From NCBI GenBank assembly GCA_033439265.1, contig JAVTVX010000031.1, positions 3,085,501 to 3,149,500 on the forward strand: a stretch of DNA of 64,000 nt, written 5' to 3'. Shown one piece after another: positions 12,751 through 25,334 of this stretch. Source of the stretch: Dillenia suffruticosa. Taxonomy: Eukaryota > Streptophyta > Magnoliopsida > Dilleniales > Dilleniaceae. The notes under the pieces were generated by a model. The model had not been told where the DNA came from, made no database searches, and saw only the letters and a program-made list of their open reading frames with translations. A program made the translations under genes and the position numbers. The stretch's first letter is position 1. The number at the start of each line of letters is the position of its first letter.

Positions 12751-13958
12751 AATAATTATAATAGCTACCATTAAAGAATGATGCTCGATTGTGTTCAGGC
12801 GGAGTAAGGAGGATTTTCAAAATTGACCTAAAATAATCATTATAATTGTTACCAAAATCAAACACAGTGAGGATAGCATGTCTAGGAGTAAGGAGGATGA
12901 TGAAGAAGACATGACCTTGCTCATTCGAAAGTTCTAGAGGTTCATGATGCAGAGTAGAAAAAAGGCAAAACTAGTTTCAGAAGGTCAAAAAAGAAAGAGG
13001 AAATATGATACTATGAATGCAAGAAACTTGGCTACATCAAAACGAATTGTCCTCTAAGAGACTCTTAAGTTTGCATAAGTTTGCTTGCTTCTCAGGAGAT
13101 GCATCAAAGCGAATTGTGTGTTTAAAGTCTGAAGAGACTCTTAATTCATCATCTTGGTGGATTAATAGTGGGTATTTAAGGCACATGATAGGAGATGTAT
13201 CAAACTTCTCAAGTTTAGAAAGAGAAAAGGAGGAAATGTGGCTTTTGGAGACAATTTCAAAAGGAGGTTCATGATACAAAGTAGGAAAAAGGCAAAACTA
13301 GTTTCAGAATGTCAAAAAAGAAAGAGGAAATATGATACTATGAATGCAAGAAATTTGGCAACATCAAAGCGAATTGTCCTCAATTGACAAGAAGGAGAGG
13401 AAGAAAAAGAAAGCTTTAGTGGCTTAAGTGATGAAAATAGTTCCTTTAGCAATGATGAAGTTCCTGAGAAACAAGCAAACTTATGCTTCATGGCATTATA
13501 AGAAAGATGAAAGGAACAGGTGTGTTTTAAGTCTAAAGAGACTCTTAATTCATCATCTTGGTGGATTAACAGTGAGTATTCAAGACACATGATAGTAGAT
13601 GCATCAAACTTCTCAACTTTAGAAAGAGAAAAAGAGGAAATGTGGCTTTTGGAGACAATTCCAAAGGTAAAATAATTGGAATCGATAGTATAATTAAGTC
13701 TTTTTCTTTAACTCAAATTCAGAATGTTTTACTTGTTGATGGTTTGAAATTTAACTTAGTTAGTGTTAGCCAATTATATGATAGAGGCTATAGGATTATG
13801 TTTGATTTTGACGTTTGCTTGATTGTTGATAAAGTATCTAATTGAAACAAAATTTACTGATCATAGAAGTGGAATCATATATATAATAGATTTGAAACAA
13901 TCAGAAATTAAGGATGAATCTTGTTTAGTAGCAATAAATTAAAATAACACATGACTAT

Positions 13959-16792
13959 TGTCACGCCCCAGACTAGGATCATGAACAGCCGCCCGTTGTC
14001 TTGAATGCCGGCTGTATTTTTATAAAAAATCGGACAAAACCTCCCCATATTTAGGAGGTCTCCCAAGTACAATTAATTTTGTATAAATTACAACCATCCT
14101 ACAAAATAAACAAATGGTCATCCCAACCTCTCTAAAATCAACCAATCCTACAGCCAACATCCAGAATAACGCAACGCTATACAAATTTCCAGCAAACTAG
14201 CCATAGACCTCTACTGTCATGCCCCCATCAAAGGCATGGATAGCCGCCAGTCACCAGTCGCCCCTCCTATGATTTAGAGATGGCACCGAGCGATTCTAGA
14301 ATACACTTCTAAGACATAACACATTTCCAAGTACATACACAACGAATAAGAAATGTCTCATTGCAATGTTATGCAATGACATGAGAATTCCACAATTTAA
14401 ATATCCATATTTATACAGTCATCCCAGAATTATACAATGGTCGTCTATAGATCTCAGAATGCATATACATTACCAATACAAATTTTTGCAGCAGAAATAT
14501 ATAATGACTCCTCAAGTCCAAACCAAATCTCCCAATGATATTGAGCGTCCTAAAAGCAACGCTTCTTGTCAAATACGATCTCTGAAATAAGAAAGAAAAT
14601 GAGAGGTGAGTACTCGGGAAAAAATACTCAGTGAGTGAGTGGGTCAATACCATCATCTAATATGAAATGTGAAACTGGAGTGTCAAAGTATAAGTATACT
14701 AATCATATTTCAAATCATCATACTTTTCATTTCAACAATATATCATTAGCACGTATTTTCAAGTCAAATATGCATTCAAAGTACTGTCACTAAAATCATA
14801 GAGCTGCCAGCCGAAAATGTCCTGACAGAGGTCTACCGCGACTTATGACAGGCGCACTGGGGGTGTTATATGCAAGTTTATTTAAAGTGCTCTCTACCCC
14901 GGCGTTGGCGACGGATCTCGTCCAGGTGCTAGACTTGGAGAGAGTATCCAAATCCTCCCCTTTTGGGTTCAACCTAGTTAGTACCGTATCGTTAATAAAA
15001 ATCACAACAACTCGTGGGATACCCCAGACCTAGGCATATCCGGACGTCACCAAAGCGTCTCTCACGATATCTTTCGTAGTTACGGAACAATACATACCAA
15101 AGCCATCAAGACCAAATCCAAAATCGTATCAAAATGTGCCGAAATCAGGTTCACAAACCAAATAAAACATATAGCATAAAATGGCACATTATACATTTCA
15201 ACCATATGGATGCATAATTTTAATATTTCAACACAGTTTTTGGACACACCATCAGTTCACAAAAATCAATTTTCAAACCAGTCAAAACATTTCAAGTACA
15301 CTACAAATTATGCGCATTTATCAAATATTTTAAAATAGGGTTTACACATTAAACAAAAGTATTGAAATAAATCTCACTCACAGTTTTGGGGAGAGAAACG
15401 CACTCCCCAATAAAATCACAATACATAGAATCAAAACTCCTCTCAATCGAATCACCAAGAAAGCCAACCTAATCAAATCATCACGAATTTCATCAAATTT
15501 TCGACTATTTTTAGGGTTTATCATTTTTCTTAAATTCGTACAAACCCTAAATTTTTCAATTTATAAATATACACTAATGTCATCAATTTCGTTCCATTTC
15601 CAAGGTATTGAAGTCTATTTTCATAATATAGACGTATTTTAATTTCCTATATGCAGGACAATTTATAATGAAAAGACTGCATCAATCCTTAAACTCAAAT
15701 CCCAAATTCTGACTGTTTTTAAGCATTCATCAAATCAAACTCTAAGAGAAACTATCTAATCAAGTCAATATGATTCTATCATCCAGAATAGCTCAATTTA
15801 TATAAAATCCTATATTTGACCTAATTAATTTCATATAATATCAAACAATGCAATACACTCTTACTCTAATTTACTCTAAATTCGTCCAAATAAATCGAGT
15901 GAATTAGAAATTCTCACCTAGGTTCTTCGAGGTTCACAATCCTGTGGTCCAAACGTCGTTCTACTCAGTCCAGGACCTGCAGTGAAGGATTTCTGTGAGG
16001 ATGGCAGATGGCTCTCAAAGGAGGAAGCCGGTCGCAGGCTGGCGGGCTGGCCCGCTGGTGGGCTCGCGGATCAGCAGGCCATAGTGGCCTCGCGGGTCAG
16101 CAGGCCGCAGTGGGCAGCCAGGCTGTGCGCGCGGGCTGGTGCACTGTGAGGCACGCGTGCTGGCTCTCGTGCTGGGGTACGCTGGCGCTCGTGCAGCCAA
16201 GGCGCGCAAGGGCGCGCTAGCGCTCGTGTAGAGGCACGCAGGGGCGCGCTAGCGCTCGCGCAGTGCGCGCTCGTGCTCGGGAGAGCGTGCAGTGCACGCT
16301 CGTGCTTGGGAGAGCGTGCAGTGCAAGCTCGTGCTCGGGAGAGCGCACAGTGCTCTGCGTTGTCGCGCGCTGGTGCTCTCGCGGTGGTGGCGTGTGATAG
16401 AAGCGCACGGCGGAGGAAACCGAGAGGGAGATCGCGACAGTGATCGCGAACAGCAAAGGGAGAGAGAGAGAGTGAGAGAGAAACCGAGAGAAGGAAATAA
16501 AGAGAGAAAGGGAAAGTGAGAGAAAGACGAAGAGAGAGGGAGACGCGGCGGCGATGGTGGCGGCGGAGGAAAGCACGGCCGCGGGAGAGGAACGGACGGA
16601 GAGAGAGTGGCGGGGGAGATGAAGAGTCGGGGAGAGAGAGAGAGAAAGGGAAAGATTAGGGCTAAAAGCCCTAATCCCTAATTGGGGGGTGCTGCGTTTT
16701 GTCTCAAAACGCAACACTTTACTGTTTTTTTTTTAAATATATATATTTTAAAACCAATATACATTATTCGGGTACCGAGTGTCAGTGTTACA
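13959..16792 (-). mobile_element. Solo LTR of a Ty3/Gypsy element, 2.83 kb, TSD ACTAT
   Basis: On the minus strand it begins TGTAACACTGACACTCGG and ends GGGGCGTGACA, typical plant Gypsy LTR termini. It is flanked on both sides by the perfect 5-bp duplication ACTAT (13954-13958 and 16793-16797). No internal gag-pol is present, so it is a solo LTR left by LTR-LTR recombination, or an LTR-only insertion. Its GC-rich part (about 16000-16720) carries short tandem repeats around CTCGTGCTCGGGAGAGCG, and GA-rich tracts follow. The ORFs there are compositional artefacts. The LTR is much better preserved than the Copia element it interrupts, so it is the younger insertion. Confidence 0.9.
16220..16352. 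repeat. Short GC-rich tandem repeats inside the solo LTR
   Basis: Repeats of about 36 bp built on GCTCGTGCTCGGGAGAGCGT followed by GCAGTGCA occur three times in succession. They are preceded by GGGGCGCGCTAGCGCTCG-like repeats. This GC content is far above that of the surrounding DNA. Confidence 0.75.
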
Positions 16793-19379
16793 ACTATGGT
16801 ATAGAAGGTTAGAACATGCTAACATGGACTTGATATCTAGACTAATTAGAAAAGACATTGTAAAAGAGTTTCCAAAACTAAGATTTGAGAAAGACATATT
16901 GTGTGATGCCTGTATGAAATGCAAACATACCCGATCATCATTCAAACCCAAAAATGTAGTATCAATTGCTAAACCTTTAGAGATACTTCACATAGATATA
17001 TTTGGAGCTACTACAACTCAAAGTTTAGGAGAGAGCCACTATGGTTTTATGATCATTGATGACTTCTCAAGATTCACTTGGGTAATATTCTTAACTAAGA
17101 AAGATGAGACATGTGATGTTTTCATCAAACTATGTAAAAAAAAATTCAGTATGAGAAATGATATTCCATTAAATGAATTAGGAGCAATCATGACAAAGAA
17201 TTTGAAAATAGGACAATGAAAGAATTTTGTAGAGAATATGGAATTGATCATAACTTCTCAACACTTAAAACATCTTAACAAAATTAGGTTGTAAAAAAAA
17301 GGAACAAAAACTAGAAGAGATGGTAAGAAAAATACTCTATGAGCATAACTTGCCCAAATATTTCTAGATAGAGGTTGTGAATACAGTTTGTTACATCTTG
17401 AATAGAGCTCTCATTAGACCAATTCTAAAGAAGACCATCTTATAAGCTCTACAAAGGAAGGAAACCTAACATAGTATACTTTTATGTGTTCAGATGTAAG
17501 TGCTATGTTCTAAACAATGGCAAAAACTCTCTAAACAAATATGATACTAAGAGTGATGAAGGAATCTTTCTAAAATGCTCAACTTCTAGCAAACTATATA
17601 GAGTATACAATTAGAGAATTATGATGGTTAAGAAATCAATTCACATAGAATTTGATGAAAATGATCCTCTAAACTATAAGAACTATGATGATTAAGATAT
17701 AACCAAGCTCACTAAGGAACTAGAATTTGTAGAAAATGAAAATGCTCAAAAAGAAGATTTTGAGATAGAGTAAGAACCAAAAGAGAAAGAAAATATTCGT
17801 TAAGAATAGGAAATTAGATATCCAGCTATTGGAAAGTATGTTAACATAGAAAACACATAGGTAGTGTAACCTTAGGTATTAGAACTAGATCTATCATTCA
17901 AAATCAGTGTGAATTTGTGACATTCATTTCTTCAATAGAACCTAATAATGTCGATAGAGGCCTAGAAGTTGAAAATTGGATTATGACTATGCAAAAAGAA
18001 TTGAATCAATTTGAAAAAAATAAAGTATGAATCTTAGTTTTTAAACCAATTGATCGATTTGTTATAGGAGGTAAGTGGACGCTCATAAATAAACTTGATG
18101 AACATGACATAATTACAACAAATAAAGCAAAATGAGTAACAAAAGGATATAGTCAGGTAGTTAGATTAGAAACAATTAGGATGTTTTTAATATTTTCTTA
18201 CTTTATGAACTTCAAGTTATTCCAAATGTATATTAAAAATATCTCTCAATGGATTCATCAACAAAACAATGTTTGTTGAATAACCTTTAGGTTTTGAAGA
18301 TCTTAAATATCCAAATTATGTCTTTAAATTAATCAAAACACTATATGGAGTTAAACAAGCTTCTTGAGCTTGGTATGAGAGATTAAACATCTTTCTGATA
18401 GAAAATGAGTTTAAAACGCCAAAATTAAACACTATACTATTTATAAAGAAAAAAAGACAATGATCTATTGATAGTTCAAATATATGTTGATAATATAATT
18501 TTCGGAAGAACTAGTGAGAGCATGTTTCAAGAATTTGTAAAAAGATACAACCTAAATTTGAAATGAGTATGATAGAAAAGTTAAATTATTTTCTACACTT
18601 ACAAATTAAACAATCTGAAAAAGAACTTTTCATAAATCAATCTAACTTCACTAGAAAATTAATTAAAAAAATTGGCTTTGAAGATTTTAAGGAAAATGTC
18701 ACACATGAGTACAAATATTAAACTTGATAAAATGAAAAAGAGAAGTCCATGTGCCAAAAATTGTATAGAAGTTTATAGGATCTCTTCTCTGTACTGCCTT
18801 TAGAACAAATATATAATATAGTGTATGTCTCTGTACTAGATTCTAATTCGATCCAAAAGAATCTCATCTAGTTGTTGTCAAAAGGATTTTTAGATACCTC
18901 AACAATATAATAGACTTAAAACTATGGTATGACAAAGGATCAAATTTTCAGCTGCATGGTTTCTCAGATGCAGACTTTGTAAACTGTATATTGGATAGGA
19001 ATAGTAAATAATATTTTTTAATTCTTCAGAAGTATGCTGCTATCATGGTATTCCAAGAAACAATCTTAAGTTTTGAGGTTTAAATACCAAATGAAGGATT
19101 ATAACATAAATTTTGAATACATTCTGATAAAATGTGACAACAAAAGTTCCATAAACCTAACCAAAAACCCAATGCGCCACTCATGAACAAAATATATTGA
19201 AGTGACATATCACTTCATTAAAGTCTATGTATTGAAAAATAACATAATTCTTGAGTATATGGAGACACAAAACCAAATTGTAGATATAATCATGAAAACT
19301 TTATATAGAAATAGGTTGTATGAGTTTAGGGGAGGGTTAGGAATGATAAAGCTTGAGAAATGATCAAGAGTTTGGAAAA

Positions 19380-19850
19380 TAAAGTATGGCGATATTTGCA
19401 TTTTGTATAAAACAAGTTGACCGAACTGATATATAGGTCGACCTAATTGTAATATAAGTAAGGTAAATTGAAAAACAAGTTGACCCATTGATAGCAATAG
19501 GTCAACCAATGTACATAAAATGAGTGTGTGTTGACCTAAGCTTCACTTAGGTGCACGTTATAAAATTCAAAGTCCAAATGTCTTAGGTTGATCCATATGC
19601 AAGAATGTGTCGACCGACCAAAGTGTTTAAACTAGGATAAGAATCTAGGTCGACAGAAGATGGAAGCAAGTCGACCTAAGGTTAAGTAATGAGCTAACCT
19701 ATGTGTAAACAGGTTGACCTAAAGAGGACAAGTAGCATAAGGTCATAGGTCATAGGTCAACAAAGAGGCTGTTAATCTATCTCAAAAGGGATAGATGATC
19801 GACCTAAATAAGTCGACCTCGGATTTTAGTAACCACATAAGAACATCCTA
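19380..19850 (+). repeat. GTCGACCT-rich segment between pol and the extra ORF
   Basis: Copies of AGGTCGACCTA-like and GTTGACC-like words recur every 20-40 bp, as in both LTRs, but this block lies inside the element, downstream of RNase H. No coding potential is visible in it. Confidence 0.65.
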
Positions 19851-19984
19851 ACCATCCCTTTCTCTCTCATACTTAACTCTTTTCTCTCTTGATTTCTTCA
19901 TCTTTCCAACTCAATCTCTCGGTTAATTCACTCTAAGTCACTTCAAACTAATCTCTCATATACTCAAACCTTCCTAGATCTCTC

Positions 19985-20985
19985 ATGGCTCCTAAAACCA
20001 GAATACCTACTTCAAAGAAAGTGGTAATAGCAAAGTCCTCTTCTTCAAAGCCCCAGTTGTCGAAACCTCCCACTAAAATGCATAAATTCAATGCCAATGA
20101 TTTTCCATCTACGCAACACAGTAAGTTTTATGAGAAACTCTTCTCTAAAAAGAAAATCAATCAGAAACAATTGATACATTAGGATTTCCTTAAACAAGTG
20201 AATTTCAAATATGAGGAGTTCTTGAGTTAAGTATTTCCCAATTGGTTGAATGTTCCCAATAGGTATGTTCATGAGAAAGCGATTAAGGTGTTTTATAACA
20301 ACATAACAAGCATTAGTGACAAGGAAGAGGATGAAAATAGTAATAACCGTATGATGATTGGTAAGCATTCTATTGCTTGTAAGTTTAATACATATTAGGA
20401 TGGAAAAGTGATTGAAGTTAACCCTGGACTCATTTTAAGGAGAATGCAATCGATTGAGTCAACATACATGCAGTCTGATCTTATGAGCAATGTCAGGATT
20501 GTATTTGATGATCCAAAGATGGCTGTAGTGAATACAAATGCCACGGATCTAGACTTCCATGAGAGAATCCTACACTTATTAGTCACACATGTTTTCAGGC
20601 CAAGGGGTGGAAATCATATTACAATTACTCGAAAATATTTTTGGTTGATGGCTTATGTGATGAGGAAGGAGAATTCGGGCATGCATTTTCTAATCCTGCA
20701 TTTCCTAATGGCACCCATAAAGCAGAGCGTGTCAATTTACCTTATACTAGTGTAATCACTAATATTCTTGGTGCATATAGGATAGATTTGAGGCAAGGAA
20801 CTAAAGTTGACTTGAATATGAAAAATGGAATCAATGCATCCTATTACTCAAGGCAAAGTGGGTCTGCAAAGAAGTTAAAGAATTTGTTAGAAAGGATGCG
20901 AAATAAAGGAAGGAGAAGGGGAAGAGACCTATTGGGGAACCTATTGGGGAAGAAAATCAAGGAATGGAGCAAGGGGAGTTGGTAA
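19985..20985 (+). pseudogene. Extra ORF of the Copia element (third ORF), broken
   Basis: A coding-like stretch starts at an ATG (19985) after a pyrimidine-rich leader and continues in the same frame to about 20690, interrupted by three stops (near 20180, 20228 and 20397). It then continues in a shifted frame to 20985. The N-terminus is basic and Ser/Lys/Pro-rich (MAPKTRIPTSKK). The central part (HERILHLLVTHVFRPRGGNH, then a KYFWLMAYVM segment) resembles the plant 'putative transposon protein' domain that accompanies several LTR elements. That assignment is tentative. Position between pol and the 3' LTR is where Sireviruses keep their additional (env-like) ORF, but I see no signal peptide or transmembrane segment. 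Confidence 0.55.
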
Positions 20986-21721
20986 TTTGTGTAACAGCAG
21001 TTCATCTAGTTTAAAACAAATCACTCTTGAGAAAATATGAGAAAAGTTGGAGAAAATCAAGGAGAAAACTTAAAAGACTCAATCTGAGACAAGTCACATT
21101 GGGGTAACATAATGCCATACTTGCCTTGGAATTCAAGAGGATGGCTAATCATATGGAATCTCTCACCAAAAGTAAGATCTCCCGAGACACAAGGTCTACA
21201 AGATCTCTCTGAGGACTAGTCTCTTTCTCTGCCTTCTGAGTGTTTGATGATGTTTTCTTAGATTCTCTCATGGTTATTAGGCTAAAGTTTGTGTATCTTG
21301 CTTGAAGCTTGTAAGCTTGGGGTCTGAACTAGTAATGTAATCTTTATGATCTTCATGAACTTACTTACTTCCTTATTATTGCTTGTGTAGGCATATTTTA
21401 AAATCTCCTCACAATTCTTTGGCACTCAGTCACATTTTCAAAGAGAGTTTTATTACTTAAAAATAGGTCCATGATGTTAATCTTGAGCATTTGTTTTTGC
21501 CATTATAGTTTAATTCGTGTCAACCCCTAATGTAGATGACAAAATGGGGAGAGATAGAGGTTGGTTGAGGTCAATACAAAGAGGAAGAGATAAAAGTTTG
21601 TAAGGCACAAAAGATGAATGAACTTATAGGTGACATTAGTGTTTGAAACACAAAAAGAAGTTCTTAAATCTATGTATTTTTAGACTTTATGAGTTTTATC
21701 ATCATTAAAAAGAGAGATTAT

Positions 21722-24020
21722 TGTATAAATGGTATTTTGATGATGATCATACAAGATAATTTGAAAAAACAAAGACCGAAAAATCTGAAAATACATAGAC
21801 AATTGAGCACTAAATGTCCAGATTGAACCTACTGAATATACAGGTTCACCCACTAAGAGTTTTGCCTTAGAAAACAAGTTCATTTGACCTACCAAAGCAT
21901 TTGGGTCGACCCTTATAAACCAACAAGTCGACCATAGATAAGTCCGATCGACATAAGCCTAGATGATCTTAGTTTCTAGCACAAACATGTCAACCTATAC
22001 AATGTACATGTCAACCTAGAAATACACACAGGTCAACCTATTGAATAGGCAAGTCGACCTAAACCAAGAAAACTTTAGTTCTAAGTGAAATAATGTCAAC
22101 ATAGGTATACTAATGTCAACTTATTCAACGAACAAGTCGACCAAGTGACTACCAAGAGCTATATTCACAAAGAACTATGTTTATCGACAGCTATCAGGTC
22201 AACCCAAAGGAAGGAGTTGTCGACCTGAACATACATATTACTCAAGTTAAAACTAATTGACCTTAGGTCAACCCATAGTATAGAACATGTCACCTTAAAC
22301 TTGAATTGACACATATATAAGGCCAAGTCTCACATAGGCCGATCCCCATCCATACCAAGTTGACCTACCCTAGTTAGACTCGCATAATGTGTTGGCCAGA
22401 AGACAAACCTACGAGTATAAGCCAACCTATAAAAGTTCATTTGTTGACTAGTTGAGATCACAAGTCAACCAATTAAATAGCCATGTTGACCAAAAATCAC
22501 TTAGCATTTTAGAATGATTCACTATAGGTTGACCCACACATAAAGGCTGGTCGACTCATTTATAGCCTAAAGTAAAAGATATGTCAACTCATTTTCGAAT
22601 AAGTCGACCTTTGATAATAAAATTGTATCGAACTATTGACCTACTCAATGGGCAGTAAAATGATCATTACAAATCAGTTGACACTAGGAGTCAAATTGGT
22701 CGACCTATAGTTATAAGCCAACTTGAGAACAAGTATGTCAACCCTAAGCCTAAGAGAAATGAAGTTTCCTCTACATAGGTCAACCCAAGAAGAAGAATAT
22801 ATCGACCTAAACCTAGACTAAATAGTTCTTACACTGCATAGGTTGACCCAGGGAATGTATAGGTCGACCTAGACCAAGGCAAATTTGTTGTTATAGCTAC
22901 ATAGGTCGACCCAAGAGATGCATATATGACCTAAGCATTTACCAATAAGATTTCTGAGAATATAGGTCAACCAAGATTCTGTACAGGTCTACCTATACTC
23001 TTTAATAAGTCGATATTAGTAATTGATATATTGACCAACATTTACATTTTGTGTCTAACGGATAAAAAGTTTTTTGAAATTATGTTGACATAGGAATTTG
23101 ATTATGTCGACCTAAAGCAAATACTCTTCTGATTTCGAAAGAGTTAAGCTTCTGAATTTTTATTACATGGACATTTAATTATGATTAACCAAACTTAGCA
23201 TGTCATAAAGTACCTGATTAAGTGCTTGTTCAGACTAACCACGCTTGTGTAGCAAAAGAAATGACCACGCTTGTGTAGCAAAAGAAATGATTGGTTAGTA
23301 GGACTAAGGTGACAAAAAGCAAATGAAACATGAGGAATAAAACAACATGTAAATGTATTTATTGAAAACGGTGAAAAATATTAGTGAGAAATGTTCAAAT
23401 TTACCTACTACAACAGCTCTCATTGATGCACTTATAAATGTCGACGTGAAGGAGAAATAGAGTAGTTGATGATTAATGACCTATTGATGAACTTATCAAA
23501 GATCAACATCCAAAGATTGATTAAAAGTACTCTGTTCTTGAAAAATACACTCTGTTTTTTCTTCTTTTTTTTTCATCTTTTCTTTAGTGTAAACTTTCGT
23601 GAACTTAAATTTCATTACATTTGAGAATTGAAACCTCATTCTTTATAACATTATTATTCTTTTGTATTGAAAGTTTCAAAAACAGTAGAGGGATTCATGG
23701 TTTGGAGTTTAAAGAGAGAGTCAATCCGTGTAACATTGAGAAGTTAGTGCTTGTGGATAAATATTGTAAAGATTTAACTTGAATTTGTTATCAAATTTGT
23801 AGTATTGAAATAATAATAGAAAATCCAAAAGCGTGATTGGGAATGGATGTATACAAGATTTGATGAAACCACTACAAAAATTTTTATGTGTTCTTTACAT
23901 TTATTTTTATTGTAATCACCAACAATAGTTCCAAACTTGCATCAATCTATAAATCTTTAGAAAAATTTAGAAATCGATATTCAACTTATTCACCCCTCTA
24001 GGTTGTATTTTAGTTTCAAT
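21722..24020 (+). repeat. 3' LTR of the Copia element
   Basis: Starts TGTATAAATGGTATTTTGAT right after a purine-rich tract and is collinear with 11353-12750 for about 1.4 kb. It then continues through non-repetitive sequence to the CACCCCTCTAGG motif near 23990, common at the end of Sirevirus-type LTRs. A perfect 26-bp tandem duplication (CCACGCTTGTGTAGCAAAAG plus AAATGA) sits at 23239-23290. Confidence 0.75.
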
Positions 24021-24029
24021 TTAATGTAT

Positions 24030-25000
24030 ATAATCAAAATTTTGGGTTTCTCTTTTAAGTTAACAAGTATCAAAACATTAATCGGACATTAATGAGAGTC
24101 GATAAATTTGTAAGTCAAATTTGATCATGATATGTAAATAACACTTCTAAGATGTTTATTACCAAATTTATGGTGAGCTCCAAAACAAAATTCAGACATA
24201 CAATTTTTTTAAAACATTTTGCTTAATTGAATTCCGTTTTCAAGTTATTTGTATAAATTTTTTCTTAATTGAAATCCATTTTCTTATTACTTATGAGAAA
24301 TTTCATAATTTCAACTTAGTGGATATTATCCAAAATTTATGTTTCTTTTTAAGATAAGAAGTACTAAAACATTTTTCGAATATGAATTCAAAAAAAATGT
24401 GGTCCTCATATGTAATCAACGCATCAAATTTATGATAAGTTCTGGACAAAATTTAGGGATATAATTCTTTACTTTTTGTATATATTTCACTTAATTGAAG
24501 TCTGATTTCATATTATTTATAAGAAATTTACGGTTTTAGTTTAATAGATATAATAAAATTTTTGAGTTTCTCTTGAAGGTAAAAAGCACTAGCAATTGCC
24601 ACATGCAGCGTGTGTACCATAATCTCTAGTAGTGAATAAGGAAGAAAGTTGATTTATAATCAACATACCAACAAATCTACATAAATTTTGTGGATAGAAT
24701 CAGAACCCATCAAGCAATTATTTTGACAACAAGGAATGACAATACTCGATAGGGGTTGAATGCTTCGATTCACAGTTGCAGGGATAGAGAATAGACAAAC
24801 CAAGAGGGAAAATTTATTAAAACACTTGGGTCAAGATGTCTCCCTTATCAAACAATAGAGTATAAGGGAAATGTTTAATAAAATTATAAAAATATATATG
24901 TTTATAAAGACTTGAACATGAGATATCAGAAAAAATAATAATAAGAATTTTTTACGCTTAGATATGTTATAAGAACGAAGATATTTAATAAATAAGATGG
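24030..25000. repeat. Three diverged repeats flanking the Copia element
   Basis: The words GCTTAATTGAA, ATTTATAAGAAATTT, TATATAATCAAAATTT, GTTTCTCTTTTAAG and AGTACTAAAACATTTTTCG recur in order about three times to 24590. A partial copy ends just before the 5' LTR at 11352. The remainder to 25000 shows nothing recognisable. Confidence 0.55.
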
Positions 25001-25129
25001 GGAGGGCCAAAATTTAATTCTCGATTCCCGGCGGCACCGAAATACAGTAGCAACCGGTGGGAAGAGAATTGAGTCAAATGTGAAGGGCATTGCAGATATT
25101 TTACGAAGGGACAAAAATGTCAAGCAGAA

Positions 25130-25334
25130 CCACCACTATTTCTCGATACGGACGGTTACGCAGACAAGTGCATTCGCCCAGGAGTAGCGTGTTGTCGGCA
25201 CGGCGAAAGGAGAAATAGGAAAGACAGAGAGAGAAATGCCCTCGCCCTCGTACTTCAGTTGAATTCGACTCTCCACTGCGAGACCTGATTGATTTCGATT
25301 CCCTCACACACACACACACACACACTCTCTCTCG
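25130..25334 (+). promoter_or_regulatory. Candidate leader exon A (CA/CT repeat, GTAAAT donor)
   Basis: A locally GC-richer stretch ends in a (CA)n-(CT)n microsatellite (25305-25333) followed by the possible splice donor CTCG/GTAAAT at 25334/25335. The pyrimidine-rich sequence after it looks like plant intron start. This could be the first exon of a transcript, perhaps an upstream DCL1 leader or an unrelated non-coding RNA. No ORF of merit is present. Confidence 0.35.

Larger units (their letters stand above)
12943..19364 (+). pseudogene. Copia gag-pol remnant
   Basis: A CCHC zinc-knuckle remnant lies at about 13000-13050 and again at 13325-13381, because a 0.32-0.4 kb gag/protease segment is duplicated in tandem (12943-13264 and 13265 to about 13660). 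The protease/gag-pre-integrase part runs through 13642-13845. The solo LTR then interrupts the frame, and from 16793 the pre-integrase zinc finger (HxH plus CDACMKCK) and integrase core (DIFG, DDFSRFTW) follow to about 17215. Reverse transcriptase is recognisable at 17950-18520, with the catalytic box reading YVDN instead of YVDD. RNase H and the C-terminal end are at 18950-19364. Stops and frameshifts are frequent, so the polyprotein is dead. Confidence 0.85.
11353..24020 (+). mobile_element. Old Copia-type LTR retrotransposon (Sirevirus-like), degraded
   Basis: The element is bounded by two related direct repeats (11353-12750 and 21722 to about 24020). It contains, in Copia order, gag zinc-knuckle remnants, a protease/gag-pre-integrase stretch, integrase core, reverse transcriptase and RNase H, all on the + strand and full of stops. 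A purine-rich tract (AAAAAGAGAGATTA) directly precedes the 3' LTR as expected of a polypurine tract. An additional coding stretch lies between pol and the 3' LTR, the position of the extra ORF in Sireviruses. A solo Gypsy LTR has inserted within gag-pol. The exact 3' end and target duplication are not resolved; the 3' LTR probably ends near TTCACCCCTCTAGG. Confidence 0.85.

Noticed and set aside
16217-16717. 166-codon minus-strand ORF rich in Ser/Leu/Arg
   Set aside because: It lies in GA/CT and GC-rich repeats of the solo LTR; low-complexity translation with no domain.
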